Assembly: GCA_000827325.1 (NCBI GenBank)
Contig: KN832876.1
Span: 62,001-126,000 of the forward strand
Direction of reading: 5' to 3'
DNA length: 64,000 bases
DNA from: Oidiodendron maius Zn
Lineage: Eukaryota > Ascomycota > Leotiomycetes > Myxotrichaceae
The translations under genes were made by a program, and so were the position numbers. The notes under the pieces are model-generated. The model was not told the origin of the DNA, ran no database searches, and worked only from the letters and a program-made list of their open reading frames with translations. This document shows, piece by piece, positions 13,191-24,933 of the stretch. Every line of letters starts with the position of its first letter. The stretch's first letter is position 1.

Positions 13191-15671
13191 TTACATTATA
13201 CTGCATTTATTCTCTTGGCATTGTTCCAAGTAACTTTCGTCCTCGTCCAATCCCAGCATCGTGGCTTGACGTTTTCGTACTCCAGTGATTTTGATTGTCT
13301 GTTCCCCCTCAAGGTGCCACCATCTCAACCTTTGGATCAAACCACCACCTGTATCATCTGCTCCAATCATCCACTTTCCCGAAGTAACTTCAACCTCGCA
13401 CCTGTCTTTTGGGAAATGAAACTCGGGCAGAGCAATATCTGTGGTATGCGCATCCGGCCCTGACTCATGAACGAGAAGCTTCAAGGTAAATGTGCAGCTT
13501 CGAAGGTCAAAACCATAGCTGAGAATCGTTCCGGCCACTGCGAGGGGTGATGGTCTCACGTAGGCTTCAGCAGCTCGGTACCCAGGGGCATTCGTTAGTT
13601 CAGGCGCATCATTCATTCTTGACATGATTGAAGGAGTTCTCAATTTTGCTATTAGATTCTCTGGAGTTACTGCTGACTTATCCAGGTTCTCCCTTATATT
13701 AGGTCCTGCGTGTGGTATTAAAGACGCTGTCGACTCATTAGATGGCATTGGCATTGTTGGGGAGAGGGGCAACGGCAGGTCATCAAGAGAAAATATCGAC
13801 AAATCTTCTCCATTCCACTGGTCGCCCAATTGATGTTTATTCTGTCGTCCGTCAGCGAGATACAGATTGAGAAGCAAACGGCAAAAGTTACCTGGCACAT
13901 ATACTGCCATAGCGAGTACCCTCCCATGAGGCTACCCTCAACAGCAAAATGATTCGCATCCATGGCAGCAGACTGGCTTGAGTAGTCCCCCGTCTTGTAA
14001 GCGTACTTGTCGTCCATGTCAAAAGGAATGCCAAATTCTGTCAACACGCAAGGATGATTGCCCATATAATCAAGACCCTCCTTTTTAATGGCTGCTAATT
14101 GATCTCTTAAACAATTGCGGATTGCAGTCTCGCCTATCTTTATCGCGAAGGCTGGAGTCAAATAACGTCCTCGCAAGACACCGAAGATATCCACATTCCA
14201 GTACCTATTCCACTTCTTGGTCATAAGGGTAATACCGTCATAGTAATGTGGTGCATAGACCAATTTTGGATCGTCGTCTGCTGTGCCTTTAATGGTTGGG
14301 GGAAGCTCTAAAACAGGCGGCTGGCAAAAGAGGATAGAGTTCTTGTGGTGGGCTCGAATTGCATCTCGGAACTTCCGATAAAAGTCCATGAAGTAGGTAT
14401 TGGTGAATGTCTCATAGTCGATGACCTCATTTGTGTGAGGATTCTTCGAGAAGTAGTCCTTCCTCAGTAGGGTGTCAGTGGAAGGATCCCAGACCCCATG
14501 CTGCGCCCAGATACATTCCCCAAGTTTCCATCCAGGATCTCGTTTATAGCCATATCTCGAATCATTATAACCTGTTGGAAGCCATGCAATCTCTCCCTGT
14601 GGATCAACAAGAGTGTGACCAGATTTATAGGGACCCATACTCCCAACGTCCCAGGTTTCCACCTCACATGCTCTTCCAGACCCTGTCAATATGGACTGCC
14701 ACGCGGTCGGCGCAGTACCCTTTTTCAGCTGCTGTTCACTTGGGAGGATAGTCAAATCCGCCCAGCCTACTAGCCCACGATTCGGCTCATTCATACTCTC
14801 CCATCCAATGACGACGTCGTCTTCTAAATCTCCAGCCTCGTGTACACGTTTGGCCAAGTGAGCACAAGCATTGATAAAATGCTCTTGGAGGTAGTCTTGT
14901 ATGTTCTGGCCATTGATGATACACTTGGGGGCAAAATCACGCCCAGCAAAAAAGAAGGTGAAGATTGCAGCACACGCGAGTCGATTGTAGTTTGTGGCCC
15001 ATATCATTTTTGGAAAGGTTTCCGGCTCCGGCCAAGTATTTTGCACCAACGCCGCTTCAGTCGCTGCGAAGCTCTCGGGATTTAGTCCACAAGCGAAGAG
15101 AGTCCACATAGGAGCACCAGAGCCACCAGTAAATCTAGACCACTATTCAAGGTCAATCAGCACACGAATGCCGCTGGAGAGAGGGTCGACGCACAATATC
15201 CTGGTGTGGATCCAAAAATATATAGAAACCATACTCCCTTGCTACCCTCAAGACCTCAATTGTATGTTGAATCCATTCTTCATCGTACTTCCCCGGTCCA
15301 GCCGCCTCGATTGCCTCCCAAGTAAATATATACCGAATAGTATTATAACCAAACTGTTTCAACCGGTCGAAGTGGATGCGAGCATCTTCTATGGGGAAAG
15401 GGCGTGCATGGAAATTAACGTCATCTCCGTCAAAAAACTTGTCGGGAATGTAAGAGGGCAAATCTGGAGAACTGGGATACTTCGCGTCCCCGGCGAAGTT
15501 GATTCCTCGGAGTGTTACTTGTCGGCCATGAGAATCACAGAACTGGCCATCTTCAATAGTAAGCCTCAGGGGCATGTTGTGTATACCCGGTTCCCAGACC
15601 CCGCGAGATTTCGACAGTTTGGAGAAGAGGGCGTTACGGCTCAAGCTTAGGAAGGGTTTCCTAGGTAGCAA
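13191..15671 (-). CDS. GH5 glucosidase, steryl-glucoside/glucosylceramide type (EGCrP2/Sgl1-like)
   Basis: Retaining beta-glucosidase of glycoside hydrolase family 5; relatives split glucose from ergosteryl glucoside or glucosylceramide inside the cell. Exons 15671-15195, 15142-13892, 13841-13191 give 792 aa. The barrel begins at RLTIEDGQFCDSHGR and includes RGINFAGDAKYP, WEAIEAAGPGKYDEEW, HQDIWSRFTGGSG, the acid/base segment WESMNEPNRG and the nucleophile segment VLTEFGIPFDMDD, so both catalytic glutamates are present. A beta-sandwich-like C-terminal domain follows. There is no signal peptide. The protein ends NKCSIM, a CaaX-type box. A second start at 15575 (MPLRLTIEDG) lies 32 codons in and may be the real one. 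It is divergent from SKI3 over 365 bp. Which lipid it cleaves cannot be read from the sequence. Confidence 0.9.
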
Positions 15672-16036
15672 GGAGTAAACAGTGAGGCAGGAAATTGAAT
15701 TGAAGGGTAAGGGAGTACAGGATCTCTCTTCCCACGTCCTCTGACTATTGAAGCGAGCAGTCAGAGTATTGTTTGTAACATATTTCGGAGCTGCAAGAGA
15801 GCAGGCAGGCCGTCGAGGGTCCTTGACTATCGGATGGGATGTCTTCTAACGACTTACTAAGAGTAGAGACACACTAGGAGTGATGTCGGCGGGTCGGGAG
15901 GCGCGAAATAGGCAAGGCGGCAAGGCTGCGAGATGTCCGGCCCCACCATCAACATCACTCGCTGCTTGCAATTCTCTCCACGCCCATTCTGATGCCAGCA
16001 CTGCAGACATGACATATTGTGATCATCAGCCAAGCT
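15672..16036. other. Divergent promoter region, GH5 glucosidase / SKI3
   Basis: 365 bp between the two starts. No gene seen; it holds both promoters. Confidence 0.5.
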
Positions 16037-19000
16037 ATGTCAGCATTAAAAGCCGCGCTGAAGGCCATCGGCGCAGCAGCCAAAGCACAGAAGTACGATG
16101 AGGTAGTCCAGCAATGCCAGCAAGTACTTGCGGCAGAACCCAAAAACTACCAAGCGTAAGTAGAAGATGGCCTGGACGAGTTGCTTTTAACCTTTTTTTC
16201 ATCACCAATTAAGGCAGTTCTGAAACATTGTAGGTTGATATTTTTTGGGTTTGCACTCGACAAGCAGACCAAATACACCGAAGCAGAGAATGCCTACGTT
16301 GCCGCGACCAAACTTAAGGGGTCAGACCCTCAAGCATGGCAAGGACTAATCCAATTATATGAGAAGGTGGGCGCGAGCAAGCTGTCTCAGTATCAACCAG
16401 CGGCGTTGAACTTAGCCGAAATATATCAAAACTTGGACGACAAATATAGGTGTCAGGATGTTGTCGACAAGTTCCTTGCGTTTGCAAAGACGCATGGAAC
16501 ACGACTGCAACACAAACACTCTCTGGAGATTATCTTGCCAACTAGTCCACTATACGAATATCTGGAAGGACGAGTGCCGCACCCTTCGCACACCTACCAG
16601 ATTATGGCAAAAATAACGGAGTTTGAGGAGAAAGAGCGTATAAATAAGGAGATTGGTGAGCGGAGAACGAGATTAGGTGCAACAATTAGCCAGGTTACAA
16701 TCAATGTCAAACGGGAGGTTTTGCTAGACAGTGACCTGGAAGACTTGTACATCAAGATCATTGACTGGAGTAATGATGACGATATTCGCCGACAATACGA
16801 AGAAAAACTTCTCCAACGTGGTTTAGAGACACTAACGATTCTTCCGCAAGGTGTCGAAAAAAACCTCAAACGCACGAAGGTCCACAAGTTGGCGTCTGAT
16901 ATGGTTGTTATCAAGCACCCCTATAAGTTAGCATGGGATATTGCTATAGAGTGGCAAGACGTCGAAAACATTCAGGATTTGGATGCAAATATTTTGCTGG
17001 AATATTACGCCTTTTTTCCTACCAGTGGTCTTGGCCAAGTCTTACGTGGATTCATGACAAGCGAGATATCTCCATTTCATCTACCGCGGCATGACAATCA
17101 ACCTCCAAGTCAACCCGACGCGGGTCCAGATAGCAGCGATGACGGCGATGAAAGTGGAGGTGGTGTTGCCCTAGAGTCTCCATTAATTGGCGAAGATCGA
17201 CTTCTCATCATGGCCGAGGGCATGGCTGATGCTCATAAATCCATTCTTGCGCATCGACTGATGGGAGAGTATTACCAATACCTAGATGAGTATGAGAGTG
17301 TCGTTGACCTCATGCGGAATGGGCAGCGACTTATCGCTGACGAATCAAGCCTAACTGGATTGCCATTTGAACATTCTTCCCAAGCAATTATCTCTCTCCT
17401 TGGAACAGCCCTTGTCTTTTACCAGTCTCCAAAGAATCACCCTGAAGCAAAAGCTCTATTCGAAGGACTCCTGGCTAAAAACCTAACGTCGACTCCTGCA
17501 TTAATGGGTGTTGGTTTAATATACGAAGAAGAAGAAGATTATCGTTCAGCTATTGCCTTCCTAGACCGGGCTCTTGAACGGGATTCGAGCAACATCCGAA
17601 TCCAAGTCGAAGCAGCCTGGGTTAGAGCACTCAACGGTGACTATGCTGAGGGAAAGCATGCCTTAGAAGCTTGCCTTCCTATGATACATCCCAAGGATCC
17701 TCGATCTCGTGAGCTTCTAGCCCAGACACAGTATAGGGTAGGAGTCTGCATGTGGAACATTGACACTTCAAAACCTGCCCGAAAAGCAAGAAATGGTGCA
17801 TACACATTTTTCATCGCTGCGTTGAAGAGTAATCTTAATTTTGCACCAGCCTATACTAGTCTTGGTGTGTTTTACGCCGACTATGCAAAGGACAAGAAAC
17901 GAGCACGAAAGTGCTTCCAAAAGGCTTTCGAGCTGTCATCATCTGAAGTCCTCGCCGCAGAGCGGCTGTCGAGAATGTTCGCAGACCAGGGAGAATGGGA
18001 GCTTGTAGGGGCTGTGGCTCGACGAGTCATCGATTCTGGCAAGGTCAAACCTGCTCCTGGGTCGAAAAAGAAAGGAGTCAGCTGGCCATTTGCAGCGCTT
18101 GGAGTGGCTGAGCTAAATAAACAAGATTATGCAAAGAGCATTGTGTCATTCCAATCTGCCTTACGAATCACGCCTAGTGACTATCATTCGTGGATTGGCC
18201 TTGGTGAGAGCTATCACAATTCAGGAAGATATATGGCTGCTACGAAAGCATATGAACATGCAGAGACGTTTGAAAATGATGTCAGGCAACAAAAATTGGG
18301 GGAAATTTGGTTTGCTAAATACATGCTTTCAAACGTCAAGCGCGAGCTGGGGGATTTTGACGATGCCATTAAAGGGTACAAGACAGTACTTAATGATCGG
18401 CCCGCTGAATTCGGTGTTTCAATCGCTCTTCTTCAAACTCTTGTTGACAGTGCATGGGATAGCATTGATAAAGGACTTTTCGGGCAAGCTGCACATCGTG
18501 CAACTGAGACCATTTCTATCTCTCACACATTCACGCCAGCTGTGACAGACGCCTTTAACTTGTGGAAAGTTCTTGGAGATGCCTGTGCTGTTTTTTCGTG
18601 GGTTCGTAACCGGTTATCATACTTTCCAGGCGATGAGATGCAACATTTGCTACTCTCCGGAGATCATAAAGATGCTTATAGTGTCTTTGCTGATGTTGAT
18701 GGAGTAGAAGCCGATCTCTCCGTTTCCAAAGAACTTCATACAGATGATGCAAAATACGAGTCCGGTTTAATACATTGTTTGCATTCCGCAATCTTGTGCC
18801 ACAAAAGAGCTATACACTCCTCTGCTCATGATACCCATGCTCAAGCTGTTGCATACTACAACCTTGGCTGGATGGAGTACAGGGCTCATGTCTGTCTATG
18901 CGAATCCCTTAAAAGGCGGTCTACTAAATATCTTAAAGTTGCTGTGAGATGCTTCAAAAAGGCCATCGAATTAGAGGCAGGTAATTCTGAATTTTGGAAT

Positions 19001-20395
19001 GCTCTGGGTGTAGTTACTAGTGAGTTGAATCCGAAGATAGCTCAGCATTCATTTGTGCGTTCCTTGTTCCTGAATGAAAGGAGCGCACAAGCCTGGACAA
19101 ATTTAGGAGCCTTCTATTTGCTGCAAAATGATATCCAGCTGGCACACGATGCATTCACAAGGGCTCAATCAACGGATCCTGATTTTGCACATGCTTGGAT
19201 TGGCCAAGGCTTTATTGCTCTTATGATAGATAATGCGAAAGAGGCGGATCACCTTTTTACCCATGCCATGGAGATATCGGACTCTGCTTCATTGATCGCA
19301 AAGAGGCAATACTCTCGGTCATTTTTTGACCAGATTCTAGCCTCGCAAACAACACCAAATACTTCAGACTTTTTACAACCACTGTTTGCGCTGAAGCAAT
19401 TACAAACCACGGCTCCTTCTGATCTAGCGTACCAACATTTATCTATGCTCTTTTCAGAAAGGATCAACGATGTTTCATCGGCCATGGAGACTTTAGACAG
19501 TATTTGCGCCAGAGTCGAAGCAGATTACGAAATAACAGAATCCCTTGCTTCGCTTTCTCGGTTTTCTCTAGCAAAGGCCGATCTGGCTCGAATACAGTTA
19601 GGAGCCGGATCTTACTCTGAAGCTATTGAGAGCGGCGAAACAGCATTACAACTTAGCGCAGAAGATGCTGGGAGTCAACTCACGTTAGAAGCACGTCGAA
19701 GATGCAGGCTATCAGCCCATCTAACGGTTGGATTAGCTCACTACTACTCTAATAACCTGCAGGCTGCACTTCAATACTTTCAGGCTGCTCTTGCAGACTC
19801 TCATAGTAACCCCGATGCTGTCTGTCTGCTTGCTCAAGTCCTGTGGGGAATAGGCAGCGAAGAGTCGAGAGCTAAAGCCCAAGAGCACCTTTTCGAATCT
19901 GTTGAGAGTCACCCAGATCACGTACGATCGGTACTCCTACTTGGTCTCATTGCTCTTTTGAGTAACGATGAAGAAAGCCTCGAAGCGGTTTCTGCGAGCC
20001 TTCAAGACTTGCGAGCGAGTTCCGCCGTTACCGACCGAGAACAAACGCAAATTAGCGAGGTCTTTCACGCACTTGCCGAATTACCTGGGAATAATGAGCA
20101 AACGGCGTTGACGGAAGTTCAAACCCAGATTTTCTTATATCCCAATCAACCGCATGGCTGGAGCCGTCTGGCTGCTATAGGAGGGGATGATTTTGCGGCT
20201 GATATGGCATTGAAGACTGCGCTGAGGGCCTTGCCTCCGCGAGGCGAGCTAGAAGCAAGCGATCTTTCATATGCTTTTGCTGGTACTGGAAGAATTGGGG
20301 ATATGCAAAGGGCAATTATGGTCGCGCCTTGGAAACAAGCTGGTTGGAATGCTTTGGGTAACGTATTGGCAGGACAGGCAAGTGATGTCACTTAA
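16037..20395 (+). CDS. SKI3: Ski complex TPR subunit Ski3
   Basis: Scaffold of the Ski2-Ski3-Ski8 complex, which feeds mRNA to the cytoplasmic exosome. Exon 1 is 16037-16155 (MSALKAALKAIG ... EPKNYQ), exon 2 is 16234-20395; total 1426 aa, the usual size. The protein is built from tetratricopeptide repeats from end to end: examples are YTEAENAYVAATKLKGSD, YRSAIAFLDRALERDSSN, YHNSGRYMAATKAYEHAE, AVAYYNLGWMEYRAHVC and AHDAFTRAQSTDPDFAHAW. The N-terminal AALKAIG...KYDEVVQQCQQVLAAEP repeat matches the Ski3 start. An acidic loop (SSDDGDESGGGV, around residue 370) separates the N-terminal arm from the main solenoid. The start is supported because the first exon supplies the first TPR helix. The downstream neighbour at 21028 is convergent. 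Confidence 0.93.
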
Positions 20396-21027
20396 TCACA
20401 AGACGCGAGATATCACACTGTGCCTGACCCGAGGGAATAGGATATCCTGTTTCGCACCTATGTATGCGACGTCTTAACGATGATGACAAAACTACAGTAG
20501 ACAAAGGATTTGACAGTCCCATATATCTCCATTAGTCAGATTATACTCGATTCGCCGCGACGTTTTGCGAGTGCCTACTCTTTGCTACTTCTACAGTGAC
20601 ATTTAAAAATTTTGCTATCATAATCCTCTCAAGTGGATTCAATTGCTCCTAGGAGTCATCCTAGACCTATATACATCGATTGTACAAGTACTTTCTCCGA
20701 CCCTAGTGTCCAAAGACGAACATAGTTGGCAATAGTGAGAAATCTGCCTCTGACCAGACAATTTAAAGGCACTGAGAATACCACGCATTTGCATATGTGC
20801 AGGTAGTTCCAGCAACGCATGTAGTAGGTCCACTGTATCCTTCGCCACCACACTGGCCGTATCTAGCAATCAAGATCAGCTCAATCAACTAAAGGATACT
20901 TTGGAGACACAGCTGAGGAGATGTTCAGTGTCACGAATAGGGGCAACAGAATACAACAGCGTATACTCCAGCAGTATGAGGGCAACCAATGAAAACAGGG
21001 GGTTAACAAATGCCCTTAGGCGTGCAC
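20396..21027. other. Convergent intergenic region
   Basis: About 630 bp between the SKI3 and CE5 esterase 3' ends. Short minus-strand frames at 20639-20869 have no protein signature. Nothing else seen. Confidence 0.5.
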
Positions 21028-21916
21028 CTACTTTGCGACGGTGCCAGTCCCGGTCCCGGTTCCACCACCACCAGTGCCAGTTCCACTGCTCGAGAGCTTG
21101 CTATTGACGAAGGTAAGAGCCGCCTGTCCATATTCGCTACCGTATCCCTGGTGAGTGTTGGGGTCATTACCGTTGCAGCAATAAGGATCGGCAGAGTCAC
21201 AGTAAGACTGTATCTTACTTCCGGACGGGCACGAAAATCCTGCCGTACGGGCAGCAAACTACTTGTCCGTCAGCCAACGCCAAATTATATATGAACGTGA
21301 GATATATGGTGGCCTTACTCCTCCTGCACGGCAGGTGCCAACTTCATAAGATAGACCATATATGTATCGTGGGTCACCCATGAAGATTGCAGCTTTAATC
21401 ATATTAACTGCAGAGGCTGAGAGAGGGACAGCTGTGCTTGAAATGCCCTCGTCAGGATCCCCTCCACCGCAAAGGGCATCGTCCATAATTTGACCACCCT
21501 GAAGCGCCCGGTTAGCTATTGATTCCAAATTTAACACACTACCATAGTCCTAGTAAACATAAGCTGACCTGTGAATAACCAACGAGGACGATCTGGGAGT
21601 TTGGACACTGGGAATTGAAGTTGTTCACGGCAGTGGTGACAGCAGAAACGCCCTGCTGGACAGAACTGGCGTAACTGACACCGCCACAAGAAGACTGGCC
21701 ACCGCAAGCGGGATAGTTGATGGCCTCCGATGTAGCACCAGAGTGTGCACCGACAACGAGGTTGACCACAGTGGCGGAGGAGCCATATCCTGGAGATGCA
21801 GTAGTTTCACGGGCACCGAAGACATGAATAGGGGGGCAGCTCTGCCGCTTCTCTACTTCAACGGGTGAGGCCAGGGCTTGACCAACCAGGAGGAGAGCGA
21901 CACCAGTCAAGAGCAT
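21028..21916 (-). CDS. Secreted CE5 acetylxylan esterase
   Basis: Extracellular serine esterase of carbohydrate esterase family 5 (acetylxylan esterase/cutinase fold) that removes acetyl groups from xylan. Exons 21916-21569, 21498-21319 and 21258-21028 give 252 aa. It has a signal peptide (MLLTGVALLLVGQALASP) and a Kex2-like EKR site before QSCPPIHVFGARETTASPG. The nucleophile lies in GYSQGG, split by intron 1, and the remaining triad members are in CDSADPYCC (Asp) and NTHQGYG (His). Many cysteines (CGGQSSCGG, CCNG) fit the disulfide pattern of acetylxylan esterases better than cutinases. The C-terminus is a short Gly/Thr linker (SSSGTGTGGGG...TVAK) with no carbohydrate-binding module, so a linker stub without its module is one reading. 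The 1.2 kb upstream is gene-free, room for a regulated promoter. Confidence 0.93.
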
Positions 21917-23120
21917 TGCAGATAATTATTGGAAGGGTTGAAGATTGATATATTTCAACTTTGAGTTAAGGTTGAAAGATTTAGCGTTGGAATCTGCGGA
22001 TGCCTACTGAGAGAGGATCAAGCCAAATAAAAGTGGTAGACCTGGACAGAATATATAGAGAAATAAGGAGAAGTGGAAGTTTTTATTCAGTCTAAGAATC
22101 TTATGCTCAATCATCCTACCACAAAGCCAAGAGAAAGTCCTCTCCCTCGAAGAATATTGCCAACTTTAGCCGTAATTATCCACACGAGGTTAATAGTCAG
22201 TATGGGATACAGGTAGAAAGGGCTTGCGGGGACGGGGAAGTAAATGAATGCTCTCTGAGATTTTGAGGGGATCTTGACGAAGTAGACCTTGCCGGTTGCC
22301 ATGAAAAGGAATTGATTACCAGGGGTGTATTACTACCTCTGGATTTGGCATAGCGCAGAAGAGGCTTGCCTCTAGACTACGTGCCTTTATTAGCAGAATA
22401 ACCAGACATGGTCTGGAGTCAGAACAGCTGATCAACAGAAGAAGCCATATGCGAGAAAGACGCTACCGTGGATAAATGGGTGAGTGCATCCGCATGAAAT
22501 CTTGAGTAGCCGCACGTCCTGTCAGGCACACGGCAGTCAGATTAAACTTCTGGCTGAAGTATGGATAAAATCATATTGCCGGAAAGCATAAATATGCACC
22601 CCACAGTATCTTCCCAAAATCCATCCACCCATGTGTTTCCTTTCGTCCATGATGCTATCCGCAAGACCGCATCATTCTACAACCGGCCCCGCCAGTCATC
22701 GTAGATCGTTGGGAAGCTAGTCTTAGATATACGGAAAGGCTCACAGATCTGATGCTGTCCTATCATCATGCCAGGCTGCTTTGTAATGCGAGGAAAGATT
22801 AGTGCTTGGTTTGATTGTTTATATATCAATATATATATATATACATATAGAACACCTTCCGGGCCAGGGTTAATATCTACATTTCGTAGCTGCGCTTCTA
22901 AGTGTGGAAGGTAGTAGCTATTGCGACAATCAAACTACCACAAGTCAAAGCCAATATGTACAATATAGCACCAAAGACCATTGGCGAAGCGTTATCGCTT
23001 TGCAGTATATTTTGGAGGTAAAATAGGAGCTGTTGACTGAGGCGTGGAGGGCCACTCCGCAACTCCTATATTCTCCTCACCACCGTTGGCCATTTGCTCA
23101 GTCCTCCGCCTTTTCTTTTG
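21917..23120. other. 1.2 kb region upstream of the CE5 esterase
   Basis: No convincing gene. A 63-codon minus-strand frame at 22111-22302 is hydrophobic in the middle but has no recognisable family. The segment holds the esterase promoter and the RPA34 3' end, and includes an AT dinucleotide run. Confidence 0.5.
22821..22848. repeat. AT dinucleotide microsatellite
   Basis: An interrupted run of AT units (ATATATCAAT followed by seven or so AT units and ATACATATAG). Simple-sequence repeat in non-coding DNA. Confidence 0.8.
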
Positions 23121-24773
23121 CTACTCATCAGCCCCCTTCCTCGAATGCACCGGTTCTTCTAATGTTGGCTTGTTCTTCGATGAAGGCCGTGAGGAGATAT
23201 GGGATTTCTCCTCCCTCTTCTTGGATTTAGAGACAGAGCTATCTCGTCTCCTGAGGCTCTTGCTTTCCTTCTTTCGTTCCTCAGTTGTGAGACTGGGATC
23301 GATTGCTTGGATTTGACCGTCTAGGCCACGAGGTTCTGTCGATGCACTAAGCGATGGTGGAGGAGCAATCGAGTATTTGGAGATATTGGCTTCTAACTGG
23401 GGGGGCAGGATCCGTGTGTGCCTTGGGAGGGAAGATCGTGGAAGTGATAGGGTGGGCCTCAGTTGACATTGATTGAGTGCTTGTGGCCTCTTGATTTTCT
23501 ACCTGGATTTTAATTCTTTTTAGCTTTCTGTTATCGAATATATTTGTTGATTTGGACGAACTGTGTTTTGGCTCTTGATTCTCTCCTTCACTGTGCTTTC
23601 TCTTCACTGACGAACTATTCGATTTGGTTGATTTCGTGGTAAAGGCTTTAGATGTTGCTCCCGATTTTAGGGGTGGCATTATCGCGGTAGTTTTCATTCC
23701 AGAAACGTGATCGATATCCTCCGAACTTTCTGATGAGGATGATATAGAGCCGGCTCTCCGAAATTCAGTACGTGGTGTATCGAGTATCTCCTGGTAAGAT
23801 GACCTTGAGCCAGTCCGTTCAGCGTCGAATCCAATAGGATGGAACCGCATTTTTAATCCAGGAGGTTGTTCACGAACTGGCCTTTCTGCTGGCGTGGTTA
23901 CCTGAGATGTGAATTTTGCCTGAGGAATGGTTTGTCGAATGTGTAGGATCCTACTGATGGGATGTTTTCCTATCTGACTTAGTGGGAGACGGCGTTACAG
24001 AATATGTGTGCATACCAGTGTGATATCCACCATCTGAGGACTTCGGAATCATTACTTTTGTAGACTCGCTCGTATCGCTCGTATCCGCCATGAAAGCATA
24101 ATCATCTCCATTTCGCGAAAGGATCACTTTACGTTCTTGTATTGCCTGCAATGACAAGTCCTCTATAGACGAGACGGGCACGGAAGCTGGTGCGGTTATG
24201 TACCAAATTTCCTTTCCTTCAAGATTTGAACCTTTTAATTGCTGAGATATTCGCGGGGTCTCGTCGACTGAGGCGAGTACGAATCCTGACGGTGGACTGT
24301 AGACAACTAGTTTGTCGACTGAGACGGACGACGTATTAGATAATTTCTGCGCTTGCCTGCTGAACATTAGAAGAGGAGAGAGTAGGTAACATATTGGCTT
24401 ACCTCTGATGATCTGGACTAACGATCCGCTTCCCCTTTTCCATGGGACTTGGTACTTGCTCCGGCTCGCTCTGTTGACTAGTACTCTCATCTTCTATCCC
24501 ACTCTCGTCCTCACTATCGCTTGGACAGTTGTTTTGGTTCACTTGTGTGTTTGCTTTGCCATTTTCCTTCGGCATGATTGAAGCTGGATTGTCTGGTAGC
24601 GAGCCATCGTCGCTGATTGAATTGCTATCTGAGAGTTCATCCTCCTCGCTGTCGCTATCTTGGATATACTCCGTACTCAGAGTTTGTGGCTCCGAGTTTT
24701 TCATTGGGGGCATCTCTTTTGCGATTGCTTTCTTATCCTTGGCCCCTTTGGGCATTGACTTAACAGAAGGCAT
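23121..24773 (-). CDS. RPA34: RNA polymerase I subunit Rpa34 (A34.5)
   Basis: Pol I-specific subunit that pairs with A49 in a TFIIF-like heterodimer in the nucleolus. Four exons fit: 24773-24403, about 24356-24016, 23969-23503 and 23396-23121, giving 484 aa. The N-terminus is acidic and Ser-rich (DSDSEEDELSDSN). The conserved core follows (GFVLASVDETPRI, EGKEIWYITAPASVPVSSIE, GDDYAFMADT, KHPISRILHIRQTIPQ), and the tail is Lys/Arg-rich. A 46-nt intron (GTATGC...GATAG) is needed to join YHTG to KHPISRIL. The last join uses GTAGAA and a CCCCCCCAG acceptor to link RIKIQ to LEANISKYSIAPPP; without it the two frames disagree by one base at the C7 run. It is divergent from GRC3, start codons 160 bp apart. 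Confidence 0.85.
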
Positions 24774-24933
24774 GATGTCCAGGAGCGTAAACTGGCTCGG
24801 ACCTTGAGCTTGAAAGGTTTGAACGTTTTTTTTTTTTTTTGATAGTTCGGGGAAACTTCGGCTCCAGCATAACAGCATCTAGGTCGTTGAGGTAAAGCCT
24901 TTCTTACTCCCGTTCAAACCAAACGTGGAGATA
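24774..24933. promoter_or_regulatory. Shared RPA34-GRC3 bidirectional promoter
   Basis: 160 bp separate the two start codons. The region carries a perfect 15-base T run (24826-24840), a poly(dA:dT) element that typically excludes nucleosomes, and must serve both genes. Co-regulation is inferred from the layout and the shared rRNA role of both products. Confidence 0.7.

Noticed and set aside
12915-13463. 182-codon plus-strand frame
   Set aside because: Runs antisense into the GH5 glucosidase last exon and has no protein features.
22111-22302. 63-codon minus-strand frame with a hydrophobic middle
   Set aside because: No family resemblance, no splicing that extends it, and it lies in a promoter-sized gap.
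23347-23850. Reading RPA34 as frame-broken
   Set aside because: Two GT-AG introns (46 and 106 nt) restore the frame and family sequence, so a disabled gene is not the simplest reading.
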